Shown in pieces: positions 1 to 7,164 of a stretch of DNA of 20,310 nucleotides (position 1 is the stretch's first letter; each line of letters opens with the position of its first letter). Below the pieces are notes generated by a model. The model did no database searches and was not told the DNA's origin. It saw only the letters and a program-made list of their open reading frames with translations. A program made the position numbers and the translations under genes. This DNA comes from JAYTXL01 sp043742955 (GTDB lineage: Bacteria; Verrucomicrobiota; Verrucomicrobiia; Limisphaerales; JAYTXL01), in the NCBI GenBank assembly GCA_043742955.1, contig JAYTXL010000234.1, positions 1 through 20,310 on the forward strand. Reading direction: 5' to 3'.

Positions 1-1
1 T

Positions 2-901
2 TACTCGAAGTTTTTCGACAACATGGGTCCGATTCCGCATCACATGCACCAGAGCGCCGCGCAGGCCAAGCTGGTCGGTCAGGAAGGCAAGCCCGAGAGC
101 TATTACTTCCCGCCACAACACAATAACGTCGGCAATAATTTCCCCTACACGTTCATGGGCTTCGAACCCGGCACCACCAAGGCGCAGGTCCGCAAGTGCA
201 TCGAAAACTGGAACAAAGGCGACAACGGCATCCTCGATCTCTCCAAAGCCTATCGCCTCAAAATCGGCTCCGGCTGGCTCATCGACCCGTGCATCCTGCA
301 CGCGCCCGGCAGCCTCTGCACCTACGAGCCGCAATGGGGCAGCGACGTGTTCGGCATGTATCAAAACCTCGTCGAAGGCCGGGAAGTCCCGTGGAGCCTC
401 CTCGTGAAAGACATGCCCAAGAGCAAACACAAGGACCTCGACTTCATCGTGGACCAGCTCGATTGGAACAAAAATGTGGATCCGAAATTCAAAGATCATC
501 ATTACCTCGAACCCGTCCCCGTGGCCGACACGCGCCCGGAAGGCTTTGTTGATCGCTGGATCGTTTATGGCAAAGTGGACGGCGAACAACTGTTCACCGC
601 CAAGGAACTCACCGTTGATCCCGGCGTAAAAGCCGTGGTGAAAGACAACGGCGCCTACGGACTCATCTGCGTGCAAGGCAGCGGCAAGATCAACGGCCAG
701 CCGCTGGTCAGCCCGAAGCTGATCCGCTTCCATGAGCTGACCGAGGACGAATATTTCTGCACCGAAGACGGCGCGAAAGCCGGCGTGACCTTCGAGAACA
801 CCAGCGAGACCGAACCGCTCGTCTGCCTCCGCTACTTCGGTCCCGAAGTCAATCCGAACGCCCCGGCGATGGGCGCCTATCGGAAGAACAAGTTTAATTG
901 A
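2..901 (+). CDS. Cupin-fold, phosphomannose-isomerase-like protein (5' end outside the window)
   Basis: The reading frame is open from the window edge, so the true start lies upstream; the first internal ATG is at 23. The visible 299 residues look like a two-lobed cupin related to type I mannose-6-phosphate isomerases. Candidate metal ligands are the PHHMHQ segment near the N-terminus, the glutamate of KPESYYFP about 25 residues later, and the histidine of ILHAPGSL further on, an arrangement reminiscent of the Gln/His-Glu-His set of isomerases. The C-terminal third (GLICVQGSGKINGQ followed by FHELTEDEYF) resembles a second cupin barrel. Sugar isomerisation or sugar sensing is plausible, but the substrate cannot be told. 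It ends 36 nt before the ATPase gene, with no clear terminator between them. Confidence 0.7.
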   Translation, partial: YSKFFDNMGPIPHHMHQSAAQAKLVGQEGKPESYYFPPQHNNVGNNFPYTFMGFEPGTTKAQVRKCIENWNKGDNGILDLSKAYRLKIGSGWLIDPCILHAPGSLCTYEPQWGSDVFGMYQNLVEGREVPWSLLVKDMPKSKHKDLDFIVDQLDWNKNVDPKFKDHHYLEPVPVADTRPEGFVDRWIVYGKVDGEQLFTAKELTVDPGVKAVVKDNGAYGLICVQGSGKINGQPLVSPKLIRFHELTEDEYFCTEDGAKAGVTFENTSETEPLVCLRYFGPEVNPNAPAMGAYRKNKFN

Positions 902-937
902 AGCGGTTGGCAGCCGAGTCGGCCCCCGTCTGAAATC

Positions 938-2029
938 ATGAGCGAACGACGCCCGCTAGAAACCATCTCGTTGAGCGGCTACAAGTCCATCCGCGAGTTG
1001 AAGGGCTTTCGTTTGACGAACGGGCTTAACGTCCTGATTGGGGCCAATGGCTCTGGAAAGACAAACTTCATCCGCTTCTTTGAGTTGCTGGGGCATCTGA
1101 TGGACCCGAACAAGGGCCTTCAAAACTACATCAGCGCCCGCGGACGTGCGGATGCCTTTCTGTTCCGTGGAATGAAGGTCACGCCCGAGATGACGGCTCA
1201 TTTGAAGTTTGGGTTTAACGAATACAAGTTCACCCTCAAGGGCGCTGATGACCGGTCGTTATTCTTCGCCCAAGAATCCGCGCCATTCGACGGTCCCAAG
1301 TATGGCAACATCAAGAATGACCAAGGAAGCGGTCACAAAGAGAGCGGTGTCGCACGGTCCCACAGTACGAAGGCGTTGGAGTGGGTGTTCGAGACGATAC
1401 GAGACTGGCGAGTCTATCACTTCCACGACACGTCACCTTCAGCCCCGGTCATGGGGCTGTGCAACATCGTGGACAACAACGTCCTCCACAGCAACGCTGC
1501 CAATCTGGCGGCGTTCCTTATGCGAATGGGGCAGTCCCATCCGGAGCATTACGCACAGATTGAGGAGACTGTGAGGCAAGTCGCCCCATTCTTTGGTTCT
1601 TTCGTTTTGAAGGCGGTCTCGCCCGGACAAACACAACTGCTCTGGAAGGATCGCTATTCCGACCTCCTTTACTACCCGCATCAGCTATCGGATGGCACGT
1701 TGCGCTACATCTGCCTTGCCACGCTGCTGCTCCAGCCGAATCCCGCGTCCACCATCGTTATTGATGAGCCGGAACTTGGGTTGCATCCGTATGCGATAAA
1801 GTTGCTCGCCAGCCTGCTCCACGAGGCAGCCGGGCGCGGCCAGTTGATTGTCTCCACCCAAGCGTCGCTGTTGCTCGACGAACTGACCCCGGAACAGGTC
1901 GCGGTCGTGAACCACCAGGAGGGCGAGACCGTTCTGGAGCGGCTAGATTCCAGAAAGTTGGACGATTGGCTGAAAGAATACACGCTCGGACAGCTCTGGG
2001 AGAAAAACGAGTTGGGAGGCCTCCCATGA
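938..2029 (+). CDS. AAA/SMC-like ATPase (AAA_21 / OLD-RecF type)
   Basis: A 363-residue ATPase. The N-terminus (SLSGYKSIRELKGF) is the typical opening strand of RecF/OLD-like ABC ATPases. Walker A is GANGSGKT at residues 35-42. A signature-like QLSDGTLRY lies about 25 residues before Walker B, which reads TIVIDEPELGLHP at about 272-284; the following strand IVSTQASLLLDEL takes the place of the usual H-loop region. There is no long coiled coil and no fused nuclease domain. Its stop overlaps the start of the DUF4276 gene as ATGA, so the pair is translationally coupled. Such ATPases next to a small TOPRIM-like partner are common in phage-defence modules (compare PARIS and OLD systems); a defence role here is inferred. 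Confidence 0.85.
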   Translation: MSERRPLETISLSGYKSIRELKGFRLTNGLNVLIGANGSGKTNFIRFFELLGHLMDPNKGLQNYISARGRADAFLFRGMKVTPEMTAHLKFGFNEYKFTLKGADDRSLFFAQESAPFDGPKYGNIKNDQGSGHKESGVARSHSTKALEWVFETIRDWRVYHFHDTSPSAPVMGLCNIVDNNVLHSNAANLAAFLMRMGQSHPEHYAQIEETVRQVAPFFGSFVLKAVSPGQTQLLWKDRYSDLLYYPHQLSDGTLRYICLATLLLQPNPASTIVIDEPELGLHPYAIKLLASLLHEAAGRGQLIVSTQASLLLDELTPEQVAVVNHQEGETVLERLDSRKLDDWLKEYTLGQLWEKNELGGLP

Positions 2030-2718
2030 CGAAATGGGTGCGGCTCTACGTGACCGTCGAGGGACAGTCGGAGAAGGAATTCGCGGACAAGGCGCTCAAG
2101 CCACACCTCGCGGCTTTCGGCATTGATGTCCGCCCCCGAGTCGTGGTGACCAATCGGAAGCTCGGCAAACGTGGCGGCGTTTTGGACTTCGACAAGATTC
2201 GAGGAGACGTCAGTCGATTGATGAAACAGGACACGCACGCCGAGGCACGCTTCACAACCATGGTGGATCTTTACGCACTCCCTTCCGAGTTCCCCGGCTG
2301 GAGCGAAGCACGAAAAATTTTGGTCCCGCGTGAGCGGGTTCAGATGCTTGAACAGTCATTGGCAAAAGAGCTGGCTGAACCCCGATTTCTTCCGTTCATC
2401 CAGCTCCATGAGTTTGAGGCATTGCTGTATTGCGACTTGAGTGAGTTGCAGCGTAGAATCGCCGCATCTGACGCTGGAATCAAGGCATTGCGAGCGGAGG
2501 TCAAAGGCACGGCGCCTGAAGACATTAACGAGGGCGCAATGACCGCACCAAGCAAACGCATCATCCGTCATCTTCCGATTTACGAGCGGAACAAGGTTCG
2601 CGTTGGAGCACCCGCTGCTGCCGCCATTGGGCTGGATTCGCTTCGCGCCCGTTGTCCCCACTTTGGGGAATGGTTGTCGAAGTTGGAGGCGCTGGGAAAT
2701 CCTTCACTCGTAGCGTGA
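2026..2718 (+). CDS. DUF4276 family protein, partner of the ATPase
   Basis: The 230-residue product starts at the ATG that overlaps the ATPase stop; an in-frame ATG 60 nt upstream is less likely because it lies inside the ATPase gene. Family hallmarks are visible: N-terminal VTVEGQSEKEF, central TTMVDLYALPSEFPGW, then IQLHEFEALLYCD, APSKRI and CPHFGEW towards the end. The EGxSE motif and the later acidic MVDLY strand recall the catalytic acids of TOPRIM nucleases, so a nuclease-like effector controlled by the ATPase is a reasonable guess, not shown. DUF4276 genes are frequently found beside AAA ATPases. Length is normal and the gene appears intact. Confidence 0.85.
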   Translation: MTKWVRLYVTVEGQSEKEFADKALKPHLAAFGIDVRPRVVVTNRKLGKRGGVLDFDKIRGDVSRLMKQDTHAEARFTTMVDLYALPSEFPGWSEARKILVPRERVQMLEQSLAKELAEPRFLPFIQLHEFEALLYCDLSELQRRIAASDAGIKALRAEVKGTAPEDINEGAMTAPSKRIIRHLPIYERNKVRVGAPAAAAIGLDSLRARCPHFGEWLSKLEALGNPSLVA

Positions 2719-2818
2719 GGACAAAGACACGATCAAGAGCCGGCTGCTCAACAGCCCCGAGTTCATCCGCTCCCACGAGCTGCTCGCCGGCCTACGCACG
2801 CGATCAGTTCGCCAGTGA
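2717..2818 (+). pseudogene. Unidentified 3' gene remnant
   Basis: Directly after the DUF4276 stop, another frame reads a plausible protein tail containing KDTIKSRLLNSPEFIRSHEL and ending in a TGA at 2816. It has no start codon: an in-frame TAG sits at 2711. The composition looks protein-like, and the LLNSPEF stretch faintly recalls DUF4214-type repeats. It may be the stump of a gene interrupted when the ATPase module arrived, but the family is not recognised and chance is possible. Confidence 0.25.
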
Positions 2819-2849
2819 CTCAGGGCCATATGAAATCGTTAAATGGGGC

Positions 2850-2880
2850 TTGATATTTGATTTTGGCCAAACATTATACC
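2850..2880 (+). promoter_or_regulatory. Possible sigma70-type promoter for the ferredoxin gene
   Basis: An AT-rich island of about 80 bp precedes the ferredoxin gene in otherwise GC-rich sequence. TTGATA at 2850-2855 resembles a -35 box, and TATACC at 2875-2880 a weak -10 box, with a long 19-nt spacer. No Shine-Dalgarno site precedes the ATG at 2911; the leader just before it is AT-rich instead. The boxes are weak matches. Confidence 0.3.
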
Positions 2881-2910
2881 GGGGAAATTTAAACTGAATT
2901 CATATTTTAT

Positions 2911-3144
2911 ATGGCAGATATTGCAAATCGCTACCCTGAAAACGTGCCGGGAAAGTTCTATGTCGACAACCAGTGCATCGACTGCGACCTGTGCCGGGAA
3001 ACCGCACCGAACAATTATACCCGCAACGATGATGGCGGGTATTCCTACGTCTTCAAGCAAGCCGAAACCCCGGAGGAAGAAGCGCAGTGCAAAGAGGCCA
3101 TGGAAGGCTGCCCAGTCGAAGCCATTGGCAGCAACGGACCTTAG
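2911..3144 (+). CDS. 4Fe-4S ferredoxin, small single-cluster type
   Basis: A 77-residue protein. The cluster ligands are Cys22, Cys25 and Cys28 in CIDCDLC plus Cys67 in GCPVEAI, the classic CxxCxxC...CP pattern. Cys60 is extra and could form a disulfide, as in some archaeal-type and Desulfovibrio-type ferredoxins. The acidic composition and short length match soluble cytoplasmic electron carriers. It stands alone with an AT-rich upstream region and its own terminator, so it is probably a monocistronic housekeeping gene, separate from the glycan cluster. The redox partner cannot be told from context. Confidence 0.93.
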   Translation: MADIANRYPENVPGKFYVDNQCIDCDLCRETAPNNYTRNDDGGYSYVFKQAETPEEEAQCKEAMEGCPVEAIGSNGP

Positions 3145-3167
3145 GTCAAAGGATTTCTCAAACCGCA

Positions 3168-3198
3168 CCCGCTGGCCTGTCGCCAGCGGGGTTTTTTT
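3168..3198 (+). terminator. Intrinsic terminator after the ferredoxin gene
   Basis: A perfect 9-bp GC-rich stem (CCCGCTGGC at 3168-3176 pairs with GCCAGCGGG at 3182-3190) with a 5-nt loop is followed by G and seven Ts at 3192-3198. It begins 23 nt after the ferredoxin stop and is oriented for + strand transcription. Confidence 0.92.
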
Positions 3199-3359
3199 GC
3201 CAGGTAGGGCCCGCTCCTTTCCCTGAGCCGCCCCCTCCAAGGTTGCGCTCCGGGGCCGCTGTCCGCCAGGCGCAGCCTACGGGCTGCGTTTCAACTCCCG
3301 TAGTAGTTGATATTTTCAAGCGCTCCTGCACTTTGCCACCGCCGCGAAAAAGGCTCCGC
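3199..3359. other. Convergent intergenic spacer with a small hairpin
   Basis: A 161-bp GC-rich spacer between the ferredoxin terminator and the 3' end of the minus-strand deacetylase gene. It holds a 7-bp inverted repeat (CGCAGCC at 3271-3277, GGCTGCG at 3282-3288) with a 4-nt loop. Only a short TT follows, so it is a poor terminator; it may be a REP-like unit. No coding signal was seen, and no clear minus-strand terminator. Confidence 0.4.
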
Positions 3360-4175
3360 CTACCTCGCCAGTTGCCGCAACCAACCGACCACATTTTTCA
3401 ATTTACGCGACGGGTAGCGGGCGGTGAAACGCCGTAATTCAAAGGGGTGCGTCGCTGGAGTGTTGACGCCCGGCTCAGTTGTGCAAGCGGTACGGTAGCC
3501 AGCCTGCATCACCAGGTCGCGCACCGGTTCGTTCCAGTCACCGTAGGGATAACAGAAGTGCTCCACCGCGCGCCCGGATAGGTCTTCCAGCAGTTTTTTG
3601 CTCGCGGTAATTTCCTCACGCGCTTTGTCGAGGGGCAGGCGAGTTAGAAAGGGATGCGTCAGGGAATGCGATCCGATTTCATGTCCGGCGGCGAGCCAGT
3701 CGCGGACCTGGATGGCATCCATGATGGTCTCCTGCGCTTCGCCCAGCGCCACATCCCACTCATTGCATTTGCCGAGGAAGTTTGCCGGGAGGAATTGAAT
3801 CGCCTTGAATCCGGTTTGTGCGAGCGGACCGAGCGCGTGGCGGAGCACGTTCACGTAACCGTCATCGAAGGTAATGACAATCTGGCGTGGCTGACACGGC
3901 CCGGTGCAGGTGTTCAACGGTCGGCTGAGATAACCAGCGCGGCGCAATTCCTCCAGTTGAGTGGAGAACAGTTTGGCGCTGACGTAAACGCCCTTGAGCC
4001 GGACGCGCCACGGACGCGGGCCGAGTTTATGGTACGTGAGGATGGGATTGCCCTGTGCGAACAACTCGCGGAACGGCGCAAGCGAGTTGTAGTATTGGGG
4101 TGCAACAGCGTTCATGGCGATGGAGCGCAATTCAGGGGCCACACTTTTGCAGGGCATCCATTTTCCAAAAAGCAT
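3360..4175 (-). CDS. Polysaccharide deacetylase (NodB homology, carbohydrate esterase 4-like)
   Basis: The NodB fold is clear. Motif 1 is TFDDGY with the catalytic and metal aspartates, motif 2 is GHEIGSHSLTHP supplying the two metal histidines, and motif 3 is FCYPYGDWN. Family members remove N-acetyl (or O-acetyl) groups from sugars in a metal-dependent reaction. No signal peptide or membrane anchor is visible, so it may act in the cytoplasm on lipid-linked or nucleotide-linked sugars. The 271-residue start at 4175 is given; an internal ATG at 4115 (251 residues, still before the conserved ILTYHKLG) is equally possible, and neither has a good ribosome site. It diverges from the glycosyltransferase operon and probably belongs to the same glycan pathway. 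Confidence 0.88.
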   Translation of the reverse strand: MLFGKWMPCKSVAPELRSIAMNAVAPQYYNSLAPFRELFAQGNPILTYHKLGPRPWRVRLKGVYVSAKLFSTQLEELRRAGYLSRPLNTCTGPCQPRQIVITFDDGYVNVLRHALGPLAQTGFKAIQFLPANFLGKCNEWDVALGEAQETIMDAIQVRDWLAAGHEIGSHSLTHPFLTRLPLDKAREEITASKKLLEDLSGRAVEHFCYPYGDWNEPVRDLVMQAGYRTACTTEPGVNTPATHPFELRRFTARYPSRKLKNVVGWLRQLAR

Positions 4176-4350
4176 TCCGATCGAACCGAGTCTAAGAAAT
4201 GGCCCGGCAGTGTCGAGCCCATGTTATGCGACGGCGCGAATAACGGCGCGTTCACAAACCCGTGTTTTTTGCTTGTTCTGGTTGAGTGCTCGGTCAAATC
4301 TTACCTTAAGTTTCCGCTGCGGGCGCTCCGCAACCGGCGATTCGTATTTC
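4176..4350. other. Divergent intergenic region, likely operon promoter area
   Basis: This 175-bp stretch separates the minus-strand deacetylase gene from the + strand glycan operon. It must hold at least the operon promoter if transcription starts here. The best + strand candidate is a TTGAGT box near 4284 with a weak TTAAGT-like box about 18 nt later; the match is poor. No RNA structure or repeat of note was seen. Confidence 0.3.
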
Positions 4351-5346
4351 ATGCTGCCACTCGGCGTCGTTATTCCAACCAAGAATTCGATGGCTTATCT
4401 CCCGCGCCATGTGGAGGGGTTGAGCAGTTGGCTGGCTATGGCGGCGGAGGTCGTGGTCGTTGACAGTCATTCGACGGATGGCACGGTGGAGTTTTTGCGC
4501 GCCAACCTGCAACATCCGGCACTGCGCTTTACGAATCACCCACCCGGCCTTTATGCGTCGTGGAATCATGGCATCGCTCAAATCCAGTCCAAATACGTGT
4601 TCATCGCCACGACAGGTGATACCATCACTCGAGATGGCGTCTGTAAACTGGTTGCTGCAGCCGAGTCGCTGGAATGTGACGTAGTGATCAGCAAGCCAGG
4701 CTTTTGCGACAAGTCGGGGCGGGTGTTGCCAGATATCTCGTGGCCAATTGACGACATCGTCTCCACGCTTGGCATCACTGCACCGCGGAAGCTACACGCG
4801 TTGGAAGCCGTCGTTTTTGCCGTCGTGCATGCCACGGGAGCGATCACGGGCAGTTGTGCAAGTTGCCTCTTCCGCGCGGCCACGCTGAAACGATTTCCAT
4901 TCCCCACCAACTTTGGAACCACCGGCGACGGCGCGTGGGGCTTGCAACACGCGGCGGAGGTCTGCTGGGGCGTGGTGCCGGAAAAATTCTCGAACTTTGT
5001 GGTCCATGCCACCAATGCGTCGCTTGCGGAGAAACAATTTTCCCTGATGGCTCGGCGGGGCGATGCGGTCCTGCGTGCGGGCATGGAGTCATGGCGGAGA
5101 TCTGGGGTCATCAGTGATCGGGATTTGGCATGCGCGCGCTGGGATGACCTGATTGCGGGGCTGACTTCGTATCTGGACGCCAAGACGGCATTCGATCAAA
5201 ACAGACGCAACGCTGTTCCGTGGATTCTGAACCCAAGTGCCTGGTGGAACCGTCTGAAACGCGGGTGTTCGGCGAAGCGGTTGGAAAAACTCAAGCACGA
5301 AGCACTGCGGCGTTGTCATGCAATGGAGGCTCGGATGTCATGTTAA
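4351..5346 (+). CDS. Glycosyltransferase family 2 (GT-A fold)
   Basis: A 331-residue protein starting at the ATG of MLPLGVVIPTKNS; the frame is open further upstream, but the conserved fold begins here. The nucleotide-binding start VVIPTKN and the strand VVVVDSHSTDGT are typical of GT2 enzymes. The usual metal-binding DxD region is replaced by ATTGDTITRDG, with only one acid clearly in place. It should transfer a sugar from a nucleotide donor to a lipid-linked or protein-linked glycan in the cytoplasm. It is the first gene of the + strand operon and overlaps the following FkbM gene by 7 nt. Donor and acceptor cannot be predicted. Confidence 0.87.
   Translation: MLPLGVVIPTKNSMAYLPRHVEGLSSWLAMAAEVVVVDSHSTDGTVEFLRANLQHPALRFTNHPPGLYASWNHGIAQIQSKYVFIATTGDTITRDGVCKLVAAAESLECDVVISKPGFCDKSGRVLPDISWPIDDIVSTLGITAPRKLHALEAVVFAVVHATGAITGSCASCLFRAATLKRFPFPTNFGTTGDGAWGLQHAAEVCWGVVPEKFSNFVVHATNASLAEKQFSLMARRGDAVLRAGMESWRRSGVISDRDLACARWDDLIAGLTSYLDAKTAFDQNRRNAVPWILNPSAWWNRLKRGCSAKRLEKLKHEALRRCHAMEARMSC
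5325..5329 (+). promoter_or_regulatory. Shine-Dalgarno site fixing the FkbM start at 5340
   Basis: GGAGG lies 10 nt before the ATG at 5340, inside the end of the preceding glycosyltransferase gene. It is one of the few good ribosome sites in the window, and supports this start over a longer frame that opens at 5220. Confidence 0.6.
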
Positions 5347-6338
5347 CCACAGTCGCCGAATTCGTTTATAACGCGTATCTCGCCGAGCTGCGAAAGGGCA
5401 GCGCGGGTAGCAACGCGCGCAAGAAACAATTGCGCAGAATCCGCCGCTTTTTGCTGAAGTTAACCGATCCAGACATCATTGCGCGGATTGATGGATTTCT
5501 CTTCCGAACGCCCTTTTCCAGCAACATCGTTTTATTTCAATTCGACTCTCCCCTCTATGATGCAGTTTTGCCACGTCTCGCCAGGCTGATGCACGCCGCG
5601 CGCGGCGGACTGGTGATGGTGGATGTCGGTGCGAATGTCGGTGCAGTCACCTACCGCGCTTCGCGGGATACGCCGGGACACTTTCTCTGCATCGAGGCCA
5701 ACCCTCGTTTCAAGGCGAGCTTGACCCACAATCTGGCCCAAATTCCCAAAAGCCGCGCGCGTTTCGCGGCGCTGACAAATGAAAGTCGTCACGTTACAGT
5801 ACGGCATAACTATATCGATGGTAACTCGAACATCGAGCCAGCCGCCGAGGGTGGCGACCTTCTCGAGTTCGTCACGCTGGACGAAGCCCTCGGCACCGAG
5901 GTGAATTTTCCGACGCCCAACCTCGTTAAGATTGACACCGAAGGTTTTGAGTTAAAAATCCTCAACGGTGCCAGCCGCATGCTGAGGGAGATACATCCGC
6001 CGTTGTTCATTGAATTTTTTCCCGAGTTCATCCGCCGCGAGGGTGGCGAACCGGATGCATTGTTCGACCTGTTGGGTCGCCATGGCTACGACCGCTTCAT
6101 TTTTTACGATGGTGGCGGGAACCTGCTTGCCTCGGTGACGCGTGATCAGACGGAGCAACTTCAATCACTTCGTCGATATTGCGAACTGCGGCGCTCATTC
6201 TTTGACGTGGCCGCGTTCCACACTACGGATGCGGCGTTGTGCCGTGACTTCGAGCGGGCGGAACGGGATTTTTTCGAGCAGTTCCTCCGTCCACGAAACC
6301 CGCTCAAACGGCATGAAAAAAACCTCAGTATTTCGTAA
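5340..6338 (+). CDS. FkbM family SAM-dependent methyltransferase
   Basis: A 332-residue protein. The SAM-binding motif MVDVGANVGAVTY is at about residues 93-105, and the FkbM signature LVKIDTEGFELKILNG at about 195-210, followed by PPLFIEFFPEF. Family members typically O-methylate sugar hydroxyls in glycans or polyketides. About 90 N-terminal residues precede the catalytic core, and a roughly 70-residue C-terminal tail with a basic end (RPRNPLKRHEKN) follows. The start is set by a GGAGG site 10 nt upstream and overlaps the GT2 gene by 7 nt; its own 3' end overlaps the next gene by 26 nt, so the three are translationally coupled. This is the most divergent of the three FkbM proteins here. Confidence 0.88.
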   Translation: MLTTVAEFVYNAYLAELRKGSAGSNARKKQLRRIRRFLLKLTDPDIIARIDGFLFRTPFSSNIVLFQFDSPLYDAVLPRLARLMHAARGGLVMVDVGANVGAVTYRASRDTPGHFLCIEANPRFKASLTHNLAQIPKSRARFAALTNESRHVTVRHNYIDGNSNIEPAAEGGDLLEFVTLDEALGTEVNFPTPNLVKIDTEGFELKILNGASRMLREIHPPLFIEFFPEFIRREGGEPDALFDLLGRHGYDRFIFYDGGGNLLASVTRDQTEQLQSLRRYCELRRSFFDVAAFHTTDAALCRDFERAERDFFEQFLRPRNPLKRHEKNLSIS

Positions 6339-7164
6339 TGCGCGCCAGGCCTGGAAGCGCCGGCGCTTTCAAAGCTTGGGCATGAAACCGTGGACTAAGG
6401 GCTACGTAGAATACAAGCTCTTCGAAATTGCCCGTGTGCTGCGGGCAGGGACTTCCGTCGCTGGTAAGCTGCCGGATGGCTATGGCTTTCGCATTGATGA
6501 ACGCATTGTCGAATATCCCTGGCTATTTGGACGGTTGCCTGTTGAACCGGGCGTGCTGCTCGACGCGGGTTCAGTTTTGAATTTTGATTTTTTACTCGAT
6601 CATCTGTCATTGCGAAAAAAGCAAATTCACATATGTACGCTCGCGCCCGAATCCGACTGTTTCTGGCAAAAAGGCGTCTCCTATCTGTTCGACGATCTGC
6701 GGCGGTTGCCCTATCGGGACGGCTTGTTTGATTGGGTCGTATCGCTTTCGACACTGGAACACGTCGGCATGGACAACACGCTGCTCTACACCACTGACCC
6801 GACGAAAAAGGAATCACAATTGCGCGATTACTTGCTCGCGGTTGCCGAACTCAATCGCGTATTGAAGCCTGGGGGTACACTTTACGTGAGCGTTCCGTTT
6901 GGGCGCGCGCGGACGCACGGCTTCCTCCAGATTTTCGATCAAAGTAAAATTGAAGAAATGGTTTGCGCCTTTGCCCCCAGCGCATGTTCGATGGAATATT
7001 TCCTTTATCACCCCGATGGCTGGCGGCGATCCACCGCGAGCGAAGCTGGTGACGCAACATTTTTCAATTTCCATGAAACAAAAGTTTACGACGCCGATTT
7101 CGCTGCCAGTGCGCGCGCAGTCTGCTGTCTTGAGCTGAAGAAGCCAGCCAATGTTACCCGTTGA
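6313..7164 (+). CDS. Class I SAM-dependent methyltransferase (Methyltransf_11-like)
   Basis: A 283-residue protein beginning MKKTSVFRNA inside the 3' end of the FkbM gene (26-nt overlap). The SAM motif is VLLDAGSVLNF at about residues 81-91, with a DxG core. Acidic strand FDWVVSLSTLEHVGMDN at about 139-155 and LNRVLKPGGTLYVSVPFG at about 180-197 are the usual post-motif elements of Methyltransf_11 proteins. The methyl acceptor is unknown; its position between an FkbM enzyme and a GT2 points to a glycan or a sugar nucleotide. The basic N-terminus may contact membrane or an acidic substrate, which is speculation. Confidence 0.85.
   Translation: MKKTSVFRNARQAWKRRRFQSLGMKPWTKGYVEYKLFEIARVLRAGTSVAGKLPDGYGFRIDERIVEYPWLFGRLPVEPGVLLDAGSVLNFDFLLDHLSLRKKQIHICTLAPESDCFWQKGVSYLFDDLRRLPYRDGLFDWVVSLSTLEHVGMDNTLLYTTDPTKKESQLRDYLLAVAELNRVLKPGGTLYVSVPFGRARTHGFLQIFDQSKIEEMVCAFAPSACSMEYFLYHPDGWRRSTASEAGDATFFNFHETKVYDADFAASARAVCCLELKKPANVTR

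Noticed and set aside
3271..3288. Hairpin CGCAGCC/GGCTGCG as a second terminator
   Set aside because: The stem is short and no T-tract follows; a strong terminator already ends the ferredoxin transcript upstream.
4114..4350. N-terminal extension of the first GT2 gene from ATG at 4114
   Set aside because: The added 79 residues look like random coding, overlap the deacetylase 5' end and precede the normal GT-A first strand; ATG at 4351 fits the family start.
3654..4463. Long + strand open frame opposite the deacetylase gene
   Set aside because: It is antisense to a gene with all NodB motifs, and its translation shows no recognisable motif.
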